Source: Helicobacteraceae bacterium (GTDB lineage Bacteria; Campylobacterota; Campylobacteria; Campylobacterales; Sulfurimonadaceae). From it: a stretch of 64,000 nucleotides of DNA. Below are positions 25,123 to 34,192 of the stretch, piece by piece. The DNA lies in the NCBI GenBank assembly GCA_021163845.1, contig JAGGTH010000033.1:1-64000 (forward strand), written 5' to 3'. The notes under the pieces were generated by a model. It had not been told where the DNA came from, made no database searches, and saw nothing but the letters and a program-made list of their open reading frames with translations. Position 1 is the first letter of the stretch, and each line of letters starts with the position of its first letter. The translations under genes and the position numbers were made by a program.

Positions 25123-27045
25123 TTGAAGAAAATATTTTTATTCCTTTTTTTATCACAAATTCTTTTTGCAGAAGATATTGATGCCTTGCTTGATGCATAT
25201 CAAAAAACAAATGAGAAATCTCTTCAAAAAGTAGATGAAAAGTTGGGGCATGTTTTTGTTTATTCTCAAGATGAGATACAAAGAATGCAGTATCATAAGC
25301 TCGGTGAGATATTAAAAGAGCTCCCTCATGTGAACTTTAATCAAAATCGCTTTGGATTACCTAGTTTATCCTTAGCTGGCACCAAGACAACAGTAAGTGG
25401 TTTTTTCCGTTTTTTTATTAACGATCAAGAGATAAGCTCAATGCATACACAGTCTCCATTTTTGACGTGGGGTGATCTGCCACTCGATTTTATAGAATCA
25501 GTAGAGGTATATTATGGAGATAGTTCTTTCTCCCTTGGCAACGAAACAGGGATCTATTTTATTCGCATCTATACAAAAGAAGCCTACAAACAAAGTGGTA
25601 CAGAACTCGTCGCACGGCTCTTCTCTCAAGGTTCAAATGCACAATCGCTCATGCACGCGCAAACACTTGAAAATGGCTGGTCTTATTTTGCCTTTGTCAA
25701 TCGAGAGGGTATCAACGAAACACGAGAACATAAATCTAACGCCTTGCGTAATGATTCAAAAAGAGAATATGCTTATCTTGACTTGAGCGATGAGAGAAGT
25801 TCTATCCAATTAGGCTATGCAGGGGTAAAAAAAGAGAACTATATGGGGCTGGCCTTGGATGTAAGCTCTGATGCAGGAAAGCTTGAAGCTGAGGATCTCT
25901 TTGTCAATGTTGCACACGATTTTTTGGATGACAGATCCCTTAAGGCACGGATCTCCCTTTCTCAATATGAGCGTGCTTATGAAGAGTTCAACGAAGAGGG
26001 GATAGCGATGCTCCCCATAACGGCACATCCCTACGATACAAGCATACAGCACTTTAGCGAAGATCTCAAGTTGACAAAACTCAATTTTTATGGGGGAAAA
26101 ACTTTTGAAATAGATACAAATAAATTGCTCATAGCACTTAATTTTTCGGAGAAAGAATATAAAGTAAAATCGCGAAGAGCAAATCAAGTAGAGCTTGCCG
26201 AACAACAATTTTATAATTTTGATAAGGAGAGTGTTTACTCTTTACTTTTTCAAGAGGAGTATCGATGGAGTGATACTCTCCACTTTGTTGCAAATGCGAA
26301 GATAGATAGGTATGAGCGAAGCGGTTTTTTTAAAGACTCTACAGAATCACTCTTTCGTGTTGGTACGATATATACACCCTTTGACTCTTTTGGGATAAAG
26401 AGTTTTTATACTCATACTTATGTTCCACCCACATTTTTTAATGTTGATTTCGCCCAAAAACAAAACCTTGATCTAGAGCCACAAGAATATCGTACTTTTA
26501 CTATAGAGGGTGTTTATTCAAATGAGAAATCGAAGCTATCTTTGATGTATAACCATGTACGCATTGATAACTTTATATATCTTACTCCTGTGGGTTTTAT
26601 CAATATCCCTCATACTGTGACAACCCAAGGCTTAGCTTTGAGTTATGAGTATCTTTTTTCTGATATTTATCGCTTGAAGCTTAACTATTTTGCCAATAAA
26701 CTCAGCGAAAAAGCGAATAACTCTAAAGAGGGTGGTTTTATCAAGATCATGGGTGCCTATGAAGATCTAAGCTATTTTTCCTCTTTGATTTATCGCAAGG
26801 GTTATGCGTATGATGATCCGAGTCAAAATATCTATGTGGGTGTTGTTGATGCATTTGATCTCTCTTTAGGGATGCGATATAACTACTCAGAAGATATCTC
26901 TTTGAGTATTAAGGGGGAGAATCTTCTTGAAAAAGCGACACAATCTTTGTACACACATGTCTCTTTTCCTCCACCATCAGCTGAGCATTTTTCTTTTTAT
27001 GATTACGAAAAGAGAGTAAGTCTCTCTTTGAGCTGGAGATTCTGA
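25123..27045 (+). CDS. TonB-dependent-receptor-like outer membrane protein
   Basis: This outer-membrane beta-barrel has 640 residues. A signal peptide (MKKIFLFLFLSQILFA) is followed by a plug-like domain (about residues 40-150, with VYSQDEIQRMQYHKLGEIL and SVEVYYGDSSF). The barrel ends in SLSLSWRF, with the terminal Phe expected for Bam assembly. I place the start at the TTG at 25123, which has AGGGGA about 8 bases upstream; the ORF track start at 25084 would put extra residues before the signal. Its position directly after a nickel-enzyme operon allows a nickel-chelate receptor, but the next two genes (periplasmic protein and GGDEF/EAL) point to a signalling receptor. The ligand is unknown. 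Confidence 0.8.
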   Translation: MKKIFLFLFLSQILFAEDIDALLDAYQKTNEKSLQKVDEKLGHVFVYSQDEIQRMQYHKLGEILKELPHVNFNQNRFGLPSLSLAGTKTTVSGFFRFFINDQEISSMHTQSPFLTWGDLPLDFIESVEVYYGDSSFSLGNETGIYFIRIYTKEAYKQSGTELVARLFSQGSNAQSLMHAQTLENGWSYFAFVNREGINETREHKSNALRNDSKREYAYLDLSDERSSIQLGYAGVKKENYMGLALDVSSDAGKLEAEDLFVNVAHDFLDDRSLKARISLSQYERAYEEFNEEGIAMLPITAHPYDTSIQHFSEDLKLTKLNFYGGKTFEIDTNKLLIALNFSEKEYKVKSRRANQVELAEQQFYNFDKESVYSLLFQEEYRWSDTLHFVANAKIDRYERSGFFKDSTESLFRVGTIYTPFDSFGIKSFYTHTYVPPTFFNVDFAQKQNLDLEPQEYRTFTIEGVYSNEKSKLSLMYNHVRIDNFIYLTPVGFINIPHTVTTQGLALSYEYLFSDIYRLKLNYFANKLSEKANNSKEGGFIKIMGAYEDLSYFSSLIYRKGYAYDDPSQNIYVGVVDAFDLSLGMRYNYSEDISLSIKGENLLEKATQSLYTHVSFPPPSAEHFSFYDYEKRVSLSLSWRF

Positions 27046-27503
27046 TGCGTCTCTTCTGGCTTACACTGATACTCTTTAGCTTTTTGCCTGCACAAAATTA
27101 TACGTTTATGCTCGATACCTACACAAAAGAAACAGAACTCGAAGCGACAATCATCAAGAGAGTTGCGTCTGCTTCTTTACCGCAAGAGGAGATACGACTC
27201 TTTATCCCAGAGATTTCAGAGTTAGAGCAAAAAGTGTATCAAAAATTCTTTATACTTAGTTCAAATTGTGAGGATGCGAATTTTGTATTCGTAAAAAAAT
27301 CGGTAGATATTTCTAGCTATTGTAAGGATACAAAAAAGCTAATTTTGACAAGCAACTATCGAAAACTTCTTAGTGATGAGAAATATTACGGAGCTTTCTT
27401 TTGGCAAAAGAGTCGACCTAATATCACCTTCATCTCTCAAAGACTTCAAGAACGTGGTGTGAAACTTCCTTCAGAATTTGATAAGTTTGTAGAGGATTTT
27501 TGA
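27045..27503 (+). CDS. Small periplasmic protein between receptor and GGDEF/EAL genes
   Basis: This 152-residue protein has a signal peptide (about residues 1-16) and a mature part with two cysteines (SSNCEDANF and SSYCKDTKK) that could form a disulfide. Its C-terminal part reads RPNITFISQRLQERGVKL. Its start overlaps the receptor stop by 1 base, and the GGDEF/EAL gene starts right after its own stop. The position, size and periplasmic location are like YfiR, which restrains the diguanylate cyclase YfiN. The sequence is not clearly YfiR, so this comparison is functional inference. Confidence 0.7.
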   Translation: MRLFWLTLILFSFLPAQNYTFMLDTYTKETELEATIIKRVASASLPQEEIRLFIPEISELEQKVYQKFFILSSNCEDANFVFVKKSVDISSYCKDTKKLILTSNYRKLLSDEKYYGAFFWQKSRPNITFISQRLQERGVKLPSEFDKFVEDF

Positions 27504-29399
27504 TTGAAAGAAAAGTTTTTAATCAAGCAACCGCTCTATCTTATATTTTCTGTTGTATTTATCTCAGGGGTACTTATGCTCTTGCTTTATGGCACTATAA
27601 AAATAGAACAGAGCATAGAAAAAAAGATGATCGAGATATCGACAAATGATGTTTTTACGATCGTCAATAATAGTGTGATACAAATAGAAGAGCTCTTAGA
27701 TAAAGAGCAAGACTATAGCTCCCAGATCCTTTCAAATGAAATACTTCAAAAAGCGATAGAGAAAAAATTAGAGCTTCTTATTACCGAAAATATTGCATAT
27801 ACCTATCTTCTTTACAAGGATGAGCGAGGAGTCTTTCGTTTTTTAGCCGATGGTTCTAAAAAAGACAAGGCTTTTGTCAATCAAAAATTTGATATCGACA
27901 ATCTTCAATGGCTTGATGTGTACAAAACAAAAGAAAGTTTGCAGATTGAGAATAGCTATCTTCAAGAGCTCTCCATTACACATATTGCACCTGTTTTTAG
28001 AAAAGGTAAGGTAGAGATGTTACTCACGGTAGATTTTTCGATCAAAAAAGTGCGCAAGATCAATCAAATTCTCACTATGATGAAAAATGGGATTATTACT
28101 ATCGTGATTATCATCATACTCTTTTTAGCGATCTTGCTTTTTCAAACATTGCGGTATTTAAAAATGAGAAAAAATGCTTATGTTGATAAACTTACAGGGG
28201 TTTATAATAGAAACTATCTTCAAGATGCACAAGATTTTATCCATCTTCAAGATTATATACTTGCAACCCTTGATATTGATCATTTTAAAGCGGTAAACGA
28301 CACCTATGGACATGATGTAGGTGATAAGATACTTACTCAAGTCGCTGAGTGTATACGTGGATCTATGCGTAAGCATCAAGATATTGCTATTCGCTATGGT
28401 GGAGAAGAGTTCGTACTTCTCATCAAGCGTGATCCAAAAGAAACGCTTGAAGAGATCAATATTGTAGAATATATTTTTAAAGCAATTCAAACAAAAGATT
28501 TTTGGATCCAAAAGAAAGAGTCTTTGGCAATAACGGTCTCTATTGGAGTAAATCTTGCACCACATCAGTCTCGAACCTTTTCTGAAGCTTTTAAGCTAGC
28601 AGATATCGCTCTCTTTAATGCAAAGAGCAGAGGGCGTAACAATATTGAGATCTATGATGAAAATAACCACAATAATAATTCAACTATGATGTCTATAAAT
28701 GAGATAAAAGAGGCGATAGAAGAGAATCGATTACTTTGTTATTATCAAAAGATTGTCTCCAATGAAACACTAGAATCTTCTCACTATGAAGCGCTCTTAC
28801 GCATAAGAGACAAACAAGGAAATATTATTACTCCTGATAGAATTCTTCCAGCCATTGAGGGAACTTTTCTTTTGCGCAATATTACAAAGGCTGTCTTGGA
28901 GATATGCTATGAGAAGCTCTTAGTCGATCCTGATATCTCTATCAATGTAAATCTCAATCCTACAGATATTATCAATCCTTCTATCATAGAAATACTTACA
29001 GAGTATGCACAACAAGAGGGAATTGCAAAAAGATTGGGTTTAGAGATCGTCGAAACACAGGATGTTGTTCGTACGGCTGATGGAAAAGAGAATCTCTTAA
29101 CACTTAAGAAGTTGGGCTATAAAATATATATTGACGACTTTGGAAGTGGCTATTCTAACTTCATTTATCTTGCTCAAATTCAAACTGATTTTATAAAAAT
29201 AGATGGGGCGATCATCAAAAAGATCTTAGACGATAAGATCTCTTACTTGTTGGTCAAAAGTGTTGTGGGCTTTGCAAAAGAGGCTGGGATCCAAGTGATA
29301 GCAGAGTTTGTAAGCTCTGAGGAGATCTACCAAAAGGTTAAAGAGCTCGGTATTGAGTACTCACAAGGCTATCACTTCTCAATACCTTCTGAGCTTTAG
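27504..29399 (+). CDS. Membrane GGDEF/EAL protein of the receptor triad
   Basis: This cyclic-di-GMP enzyme has 631 residues. Two membrane helices (about 10-30 and 195-217) flank a periplasmic sensor region. The GGDEF domain has an active-type GGEEF (RYGGEEFVLLI, near 300), and the EAL domain has YEALLRI, NVNLNP, EIVETQ and DDFGSGYSN, so both activities are possible. Where most EAL domains read AEGVE this one reads AEFVS, the same variation as in the protein at 54503, which suggests a common lineage. The start is TTG at 27504, directly after the periplasmic protein gene. I infer signal flow from the outer-membrane receptor through the periplasmic protein to this enzyme. Confidence 0.93.
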   Translation: MKEKFLIKQPLYLIFSVVFISGVLMLLLYGTIKIEQSIEKKMIEISTNDVFTIVNNSVIQIEELLDKEQDYSSQILSNEILQKAIEKKLELLITENIAYTYLLYKDERGVFRFLADGSKKDKAFVNQKFDIDNLQWLDVYKTKESLQIENSYLQELSITHIAPVFRKGKVEMLLTVDFSIKKVRKINQILTMMKNGIITIVIIIILFLAILLFQTLRYLKMRKNAYVDKLTGVYNRNYLQDAQDFIHLQDYILATLDIDHFKAVNDTYGHDVGDKILTQVAECIRGSMRKHQDIAIRYGGEEFVLLIKRDPKETLEEINIVEYIFKAIQTKDFWIQKKESLAITVSIGVNLAPHQSRTFSEAFKLADIALFNAKSRGRNNIEIYDENNHNNNSTMMSINEIKEAIEENRLLCYYQKIVSNETLESSHYEALLRIRDKQGNIITPDRILPAIEGTFLLRNITKAVLEICYEKLLVDPDISINVNLNPTDIINPSIIEILTEYAQQEGIAKRLGLEIVETQDVVRTADGKENLLTLKKLGYKIYIDDFGSGYSNFIYLAQIQTDFIKIDGAIIKKILDDKISYLLVKSVVGFAKEAGIQVIAEFVSSEEIYQKVKELGIEYSQGYHFSIPSEL

Positions 29400-30187
29400 T
29401 AAAGAAAGCTCTCTTGCATAAAGCGGTGGATATCCTCTTTACTCAGTTCATTACGAGTCATAAGCTCGTTTGCTAAAATACCTTGCCCTAAAAGCATCGC
29501 AGCTCCATCTTTGGATGTAAGCCCTTTATTTTGTGCACATTGTAAGAAAGGGGTCACTTTCCCATAGATGGCATCGGCGGCGTAGCGTGTGTGATTTAGG
29601 ATATTCTCAATCATCTCACTTGGAGCAGGGAGATTGTCATCTTTGAGTCCTGCACTTGTAGTGTTTACCACAAGATCATATTCCTCAAGTTTAAAGCTAT
29701 CCCAAGTAAAACACGTACATCCCAAGCTTTTAAAATACCCCAAGCGATTCTCACTGCGGTTGAGCACACTTACATCCCAAGACTCTTCTAAAAATTTTGC
29801 ACTAAGGGCCTTAGCAGTGCCACCTGCACCTAAAATGAGTACTTTTTTAATATTTTCAAACTCAGAGATAGCATAGATAAATCCATCAGCGTCGGTGTTG
29901 TAGCCTATGAGTTTGTCATTTTCATTGACAATGGTGTTGACCACACCTACTTTTTTTGCAAAACCGCGTATCTCATCACAAGCTTTAAAAGCTTCCTCTT
30001 TATGAGGAACTGTGACATTCGCTCCAGAGAGTCCAAGGGCAAAGAAAGTCTCACGAAGTTTGGAGCCATCGAGCAGGTGAACACGTGTGTAGCAAGCATC
30101 GTAATGGAGATTTTTAAAAACAGTGTTGTGCATCAAAGGGGAGCGAGAATGCGCTACAGGATCTCCAAATATTGCGAAGAGTTTCAC
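29396..30187 (-). CDS. aroE: Shikimate dehydrogenase
   Basis: AroE reduces 3-dehydroshikimate to shikimate with NADPH in aromatic amino acid synthesis. The 263-residue protein opens with FAIFGDPVAHSRSPLMHN (substrate loop) and has the catalytic lysine in NVTVPHKEEAF, the NADP-binding VLILGAGGTAKA and the C-terminal DGAAMLLGQG. The start is GTG at 30187, overlapping the trpE stop by 4 bases (GTGA). Coupling to trpE places two aromatic-pathway genes together. In Campylobacter aroE follows the SPOR gene directly; here trpE lies between. Confidence 0.95.
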   Translation of the reverse strand: MKLFAIFGDPVAHSRSPLMHNTVFKNLHYDACYTRVHLLDGSKLRETFFALGLSGANVTVPHKEEAFKACDEIRGFAKKVGVVNTIVNENDKLIGYNTDADGFIYAISEFENIKKVLILGAGGTAKALSAKFLEESWDVSVLNRSENRLGYFKSLGCTCFTWDSFKLEEYDLVVNTTSAGLKDDNLPAPSEMIENILNHTRYAADAIYGKVTPFLQCAQNKGLTSKDGAAMLLGQGILANELMTRNELSKEDIHRFMQESFLY

Positions 30188-31590
30188 GCGTCGAGATCCT
30201 CTAGAGAGTGGATAAGTGCTCCGAGTTTGTTGCTGACTTCAAGATACTCAAGTTTATTGACACTATCAGCGACCACACCAGCGCCTGCTTGTAGGACAAC
30301 CTTATCCTCTTTGACAAGTGCTGTACGGATAGTGATCGCGCTATCCATATTGCCATCAAAACCAAAATATCCTACGCTCCCACTATAAAATCCACGCTTG
30401 ATCCCCTCGTACTCTGCGATCAGTTCCATCGCGCGGATCTTTGGTGCACCTGTCATTGTGCCTGCAGTAAAAGTTGCCATAAAAAGATCGAACATATCTT
30501 TATCCTCAGCAAGTGTAGCACGAACATCTGAGACGATATGCATTACGTGCGAAAAGCGCTCGATATGCATCATATCTTCTACTTTGACACTTCCTGTCTT
30601 TGCGACACGTCCGACATCATTGCGCCCTAGATCGATGAGCATGAGATGTTCTGCAAGCTCTTTTGGATCTGCAAGAAGCTCCTCTTCAAGCTCTTTATCA
30701 CGTTGTAGAGTCTTTCCACGTTTTCTTGTTCCTGCGATGGGTCGCAAAAGAAGTTCTCCATCGCTTAGACGTACCATCACTTCAGGAGAAGAACCCACAA
30801 GGTTACAATCCTCATACTCCATAAGAAACATATAAGGAGATGGGTTTTTTGTACGTAAAATACGGTAAAAACTAAAAGGATCTACTTTGATATGGCGCGT
30901 AAAGCGATTGGTCATAAGGATCTGAAATACATCCCCACTTCGTATCATCTCTTTTGATTTTTCGATCATCTCAAAAAATTTCTCTTTTGAATGAGCAAAG
31001 CTACCTTTGTCAGAACCGATATTCTTTTTCATCGGAACATACTCATAAGTACTTTTGAGGGCATTTTCTATAGCTGCAAATTGTGCTTCGTACTCTTTGA
31101 GTGTAGAGATAAGAGAGATCTGATGATTCTTATGAGAATAAACAAGCACGAGTTTTGGTAGGATAAGGTCAAGATCAGGAGTGTGCAATTCATCAAGTAA
31201 ATGATCCATGCTTGCATTTAGTTTTGGCTCAAATACTTTGACCATATCATAGCCGATATAGCCAATAAATCCGTCTACATAGCCAACATGAAGCTCTTTT
31301 GTCGCTTGTTTGTATGGGGTGGTATCTATATTTTTGTAGTACTCTTTAAGAAAAGTAAAAGGGTTGATAGAGAGTTCGTTACTCTGTCCCTCTTCATCAA
31401 TATGGATCGTTTTATTCTCTTTGTATTGGAGCCTTTGGCGTGCACCGATACAGATAAAACTATAGTTCCCTTCACTTTGTCCAGCACTTTCAAAAAGGTA
31501 AGAGATCTCTTGTGGAAACATAGATTTGAGTTTGGAATAAACAGCTATTGGAGCGAGTTGATCAAGTATGAATTGTTGTGAGTATATCAA
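30184..31590 (-). CDS. trpE: Anthranilate synthase component I family protein
   Basis: This chorismate-utilising enzyme of 468 residues most likely makes anthranilate for tryptophan. The C-terminal chorismate-binding domain is well conserved: RSGDVFQILMTNRF, PIAGTRKRGKT, LIDLGRNDVGRV, TFTAGTMTGAPKIRAMELI and the final LQAGAGVVADS. The N-terminal half is more divergent, with GNYSFICIGA in place of the usual GRYSF. PabB is the alternative, but overall length and order favour TrpE. No glutamine amidotransferase (TrpG) gene is near. The start is TTG at 31590 with AAGG upstream. A strong terminator separates it from the SPOR gene. Confidence 0.85.
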   Translation of the reverse strand: MIYSQQFILDQLAPIAVYSKLKSMFPQEISYLFESAGQSEGNYSFICIGARQRLQYKENKTIHIDEEGQSNELSINPFTFLKEYYKNIDTTPYKQATKELHVGYVDGFIGYIGYDMVKVFEPKLNASMDHLLDELHTPDLDLILPKLVLVYSHKNHQISLISTLKEYEAQFAAIENALKSTYEYVPMKKNIGSDKGSFAHSKEKFFEMIEKSKEMIRSGDVFQILMTNRFTRHIKVDPFSFYRILRTKNPSPYMFLMEYEDCNLVGSSPEVMVRLSDGELLLRPIAGTRKRGKTLQRDKELEEELLADPKELAEHLMLIDLGRNDVGRVAKTGSVKVEDMMHIERFSHVMHIVSDVRATLAEDKDMFDLFMATFTAGTMTGAPKIRAMELIAEYEGIKRGFYSGSVGYFGFDGNMDSAITIRTALVKEDKVVLQAGAGVVADSVNKLEYLEVSNKLGALIHSLEDLDA

Positions 31591-31604
31591 TGGTAAAACC
31601 TTAT

Positions 31605-31638
31605 GAAAAAAATGATCTCCGCTTTTGGGAGATCATTT
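31605..31638 (-). terminator. Rho-independent terminator after the SPOR gene
   Basis: On the minus strand, AAATGATCTCC pairs with GGAGATCATTT (11 bp, 7-base loop) followed by a run of T. It lies 11 bases after the SPOR gene stop and just before trpE, so it should end the cvpA-to-SPOR transcript and leave trpE-aroE under separate or attenuated control. Confidence 0.85.
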
Positions 31639-31648
31639 CGAGAATAGA

Positions 31649-32314
31649 TTAGATTTTTGTTAGAAAAGCGCCTGCCTCAATAGAGCTTCGTACAGTTCTA
31701 AGAGCGGCTCTTGCATCTTTTTCTGAATTAAATGGGCCAACTAAAACCTTTGTAAGTGTTTTTGAATTTGTAGTCACTTTATGGTATCTATATTTAAAAC
31801 CTTTGTCGGTGATAGACTTTAAAAACTGCTTATTTGGCTCATATTTTGAAAAAGAACCAACCTGAATGTAGTAAGAACCTGTAGCTACAACACTCTTTTG
31901 TGTTGGAGTAGGCTTTGGTGTTACTGTAGGTTTTGGCGCCTCTACTTTTTCTTCTTTAAGCGATTCAGTTACCGGTGTGATCACTTCTGGTTGTGATTCA
32001 GCTTGGCTCTCCTCTTTGAGTCTTTGTGCTATTTGATCGAGATCAGCATTGTTTTGTGACTCATCTTGGATCACTTCCACCTCTTCAAAGAGAGGCTCGT
32101 CATTAAAATCAGCAGAATTTTCAATTTTAGGCTCTGGTGGTAAAACTGCTTGAGGGAGATTGTCTGTTCCACTTGATGTGAGTGAATTCATTAGCATAAC
32201 AACGATGATAAGAATAACACCGAGCGCTGCTACAGCCAAAATAATTTTTTTGTTTGAACTTGAGTTTGTCCCTTTGTTCAGTATGATGTCATTTAACTCG
32301 TTTTTCTCTTCCAT
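31649..32314 (-). CDS. SPOR-domain membrane protein
   Basis: This 221-residue inner-membrane protein has a short cytoplasmic N-terminus, one membrane helix (about residues 25-45), an acidic and proline-rich periplasmic linker (with PKPTVTPKPTPTQK) and a C-terminal SPOR domain (about residues 145-221). The SPOR domain shows YYIQVGSFSKYEPNK and TKVLVGPFNSEKDARAALR. SPOR domains bind denuded glycan strands at the septum, so a role in division or peptidoglycan remodelling is likely. It closes the conserved run cvpA-fur-lysS-glyA-DUF1882-SPOR, where Campylobacter has an equivalent protein. Confidence 0.9.
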   Translation of the reverse strand: MEEKNELNDIILNKGTNSSSNKKIILAVAALGVILIIVVMLMNSLTSSGTDNLPQAVLPPEPKIENSADFNDEPLFEEVEVIQDESQNNADLDQIAQRLKEESQAESQPEVITPVTESLKEEKVEAPKPTVTPKPTPTQKSVVATGSYYIQVGSFSKYEPNKQFLKSITDKGFKYRYHKVTTNSKTLTKVLVGPFNSEKDARAALRTVRSSIEAGAFLTKI

Positions 32315-32389
32315 AAAATCACCTTTATTAAGTTCTTTGGCTTATGATATCTAAAAATTGTAGAATAAATTCTTATATCTAAAGTAACA

Positions 32390-32935
32390 TTACATATGTT
32401 TTGACCAAGAAGCCCCACGCTCTTTGGCATACACTTCGTATGGAAGTGTTAAAATATTATAAGAATCAGGTACATCCGCACTTGGAAACATTTTCCATTG
32501 TTTGGGTTGTTTTGCTGCGAGTTTCATACTGATCATCTTCCCAAGCTGGATCGCCTCAGAGAGCGTGGTATGCCCTTTGTGGATGTAGACATGTAAGTGA
32601 CCCTCTGTATGTGTCTTGTAGGCTGTAAAGTTGATAAAACCCTCTTCACGCAAGAGAAGCTGCGCTTTATGGTAAAAGCGTTCAGGATCTCTTCCGTTGT
32701 AATCAATGACGATATTTTCCACTTTGTTGTGTTTGTTGACAAGGGAGTGTGCTACAGTGATCTCCCCTTTGAGATGTTGATTGATGACATTTTGGTTGAG
32801 CGGAGCATTCACTTTTTCAAATTTATTGTAAAAGGTACGCCCTTTAAAACTTATCTTTTCCACCACTGTATCTCTTTTGATCCAGTAGTGGTCTGAGACC
32901 ATTTTTATGAGTTTCAAATCCATTGCTGTCATCAT
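32390..32935 (-). CDS. DUF1882 family protein
   Basis: This soluble protein of 181 residues occurs in Campylobacterota directly after glyA; I recognise it as DUF1882 from sequence style and synteny. The function is unknown. Visible conserved-looking stretches are [15 protein letters not shown] near the N-terminus, [19 protein letters not shown] in the middle and [20 protein letters not shown], a histidine-rich strand pair. It starts 6 bases after glyA with AGGA upstream; two adjacent ATGs (32935 and 32932) are possible starts. A terminator-less 75-base gap separates it from the SPOR gene. Confidence 0.8.
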   Translation of the reverse strand: MMTAMDLKLIKMVSDHYWIKRDTVVEKISFKGRTFYNKFEKVNAPLNQNVINQHLKGEITVAHSLVNKHNKVENIVIDYNGRDPERFYHKAQLLLREEGFINFTAYKTHTEGHLHVYIHKGHTTLSEAIQLGKMISMKLAAKQPKQWKMFPSADVPDSYNILTLPYEVYAKERGASWSKHM

Positions 32936-32941
32936 AAAATC

Positions 32942-34189
32942 CTAATACGTCGATTGGTTATAGATAACAAATTTTTGTGCTAACTCTTTGAGTTCTGCTT
33001 TGACCGTTTTTTGAAGTTCTGTGTTGTTGATATCATCTAAAACATCTGCAATTTTGTTTGCGATGATCTCAAACTCTTTCTCTTTCATACCGCGGGATGT
33101 AAGGGCTGGGCTTCCTACACGGATACCTGAAGTTACAAATGGGCTTCTTGTTTCACCTGGAACTGTGTTCTTGTTCACTGTGATCCCAGCATTTCCAAGC
33201 GCTGCATCTGCATCTTTTCCTGAAAATTCACGGTTGATGAATGAAACAAGTACAAGGTGATTGTCCGTTCCACCACTCACCACATCATAACCACGTTTGA
33301 CAAGAACTTCTGCTAAAACATTTGCATTTGCTTTGACCTGTTTTGCGTACGCTTTCCACTCATCTGAGAGGTTATATTTGAATCCTACCGCTTTTGCAGC
33401 GATCACGTGCACGAGTGGACCACCTTGAAGACCTGGGAAAATCGCAGAGTTTACTTTTTTAGCGATCTCTTCATCATTTGTCATGATCATACCACCGCGA
33501 GGTCCTGCAAGTGTTTTGTGTGTTGTTGTTGTTACTACATCCGCATAAGGGAATGGGCTAGGGTGTTCACCCGCTGCTACAAGTCCTGCGATATGAGCGA
33601 TATCTGCGAATAAAATAGCTCCCACTTCATCTGCGATCTCACGGAATTTTTTGAAGTCGATCTCACGAGCGTATGCCGAAGCACCACAAACGATGATCTT
33701 TGGTTGTGTGATCTTTGCGATATCCATTACACGATCGTAGTTGATACGACCATCAAGCTCTACACCGTAGTAAAATGCCTGGTAGTTCTTTCCAGAAAAA
33801 CTTGGTTTGCTTCCGTGTGTAAGGTGTCCACCGTGGCTAAGATCCATACCAAGGATTTTATCACCTGCTTTGAGGAGTGCCGCATACACAGCTCCATTCG
33901 CTTGGCTTCCTGAGTGTGGCTGTACGTTTGCATAGTTACATCCAAAGAGTTTACATGCTCTGTCAATGGCAAGTTGCTCTACACCATCAGCGTATTCACA
34001 TCCACCATAGTAACGTTTTGCAGGATAACCCTCTGCATACTTGTTTGTAAAAACACTTCCCATCGCTTCCATGACTGCTGGAAGAGTAAAGTTCTCAGAA
34101 GCGATCATCTCTAAATGGTCTGTTTGACGCTCTAGCTCTTTTTCACACAACTCAAAAATTTCGTTGTCAAATTCTTTTAAAAAACTCAT
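32942..34189 (-). CDS. glyA: Serine hydroxymethyltransferase
   Basis: GlyA is the PLP enzyme that interconverts serine and glycine with tetrahydrofolate and supplies one-carbon units. In 415 residues it has [42 protein letters not shown], the PLP aspartate/histidine in [12 protein letters not shown], and the Schiff-base lysine in [17 protein letters not shown]. It starts 3 bases after the lysS stop, so the two are co-translated. The pairing lysS-glyA downstream of fur is conserved in Helicobacter and Campylobacter. Confidence 0.98.
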   Translation of the reverse strand: MSFLKEFDNEIFELCEKELERQTDHLEMIASENFTLPAVMEAMGSVFTNKYAEGYPAKRYYGGCEYADGVEQLAIDRACKLFGCNYANVQPHSGSQANGAVYAALLKAGDKILGMDLSHGGHLTHGSKPSFSGKNYQAFYYGVELDGRINYDRVMDIAKITQPKIIVCGASAYAREIDFKKFREIADEVGAILFADIAHIAGLVAAGEHPSPFPYADVVTTTTHKTLAGPRGGMIMTNDEEIAKKVNSAIFPGLQGGPLVHVIAAKAVGFKYNLSDEWKAYAKQVKANANVLAEVLVKRGYDVVSGGTDNHLVLVSFINREFSGKDADAALGNAGITVNKNTVPGETRSPFVTSGIRVGSPALTSRGMKEKEFEIIANKIADVLDDINNTELQKTVKAELKELAQKFVIYNQSTY

Positions 34190-34192
34190 ATC

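Noticed and set aside
28158-28565. 135-residue minus-strand ORF inside the GGDEF/EAL gene
   Set aside because: It lies opposite the conserved GGDEF domain and has no domain of its own.
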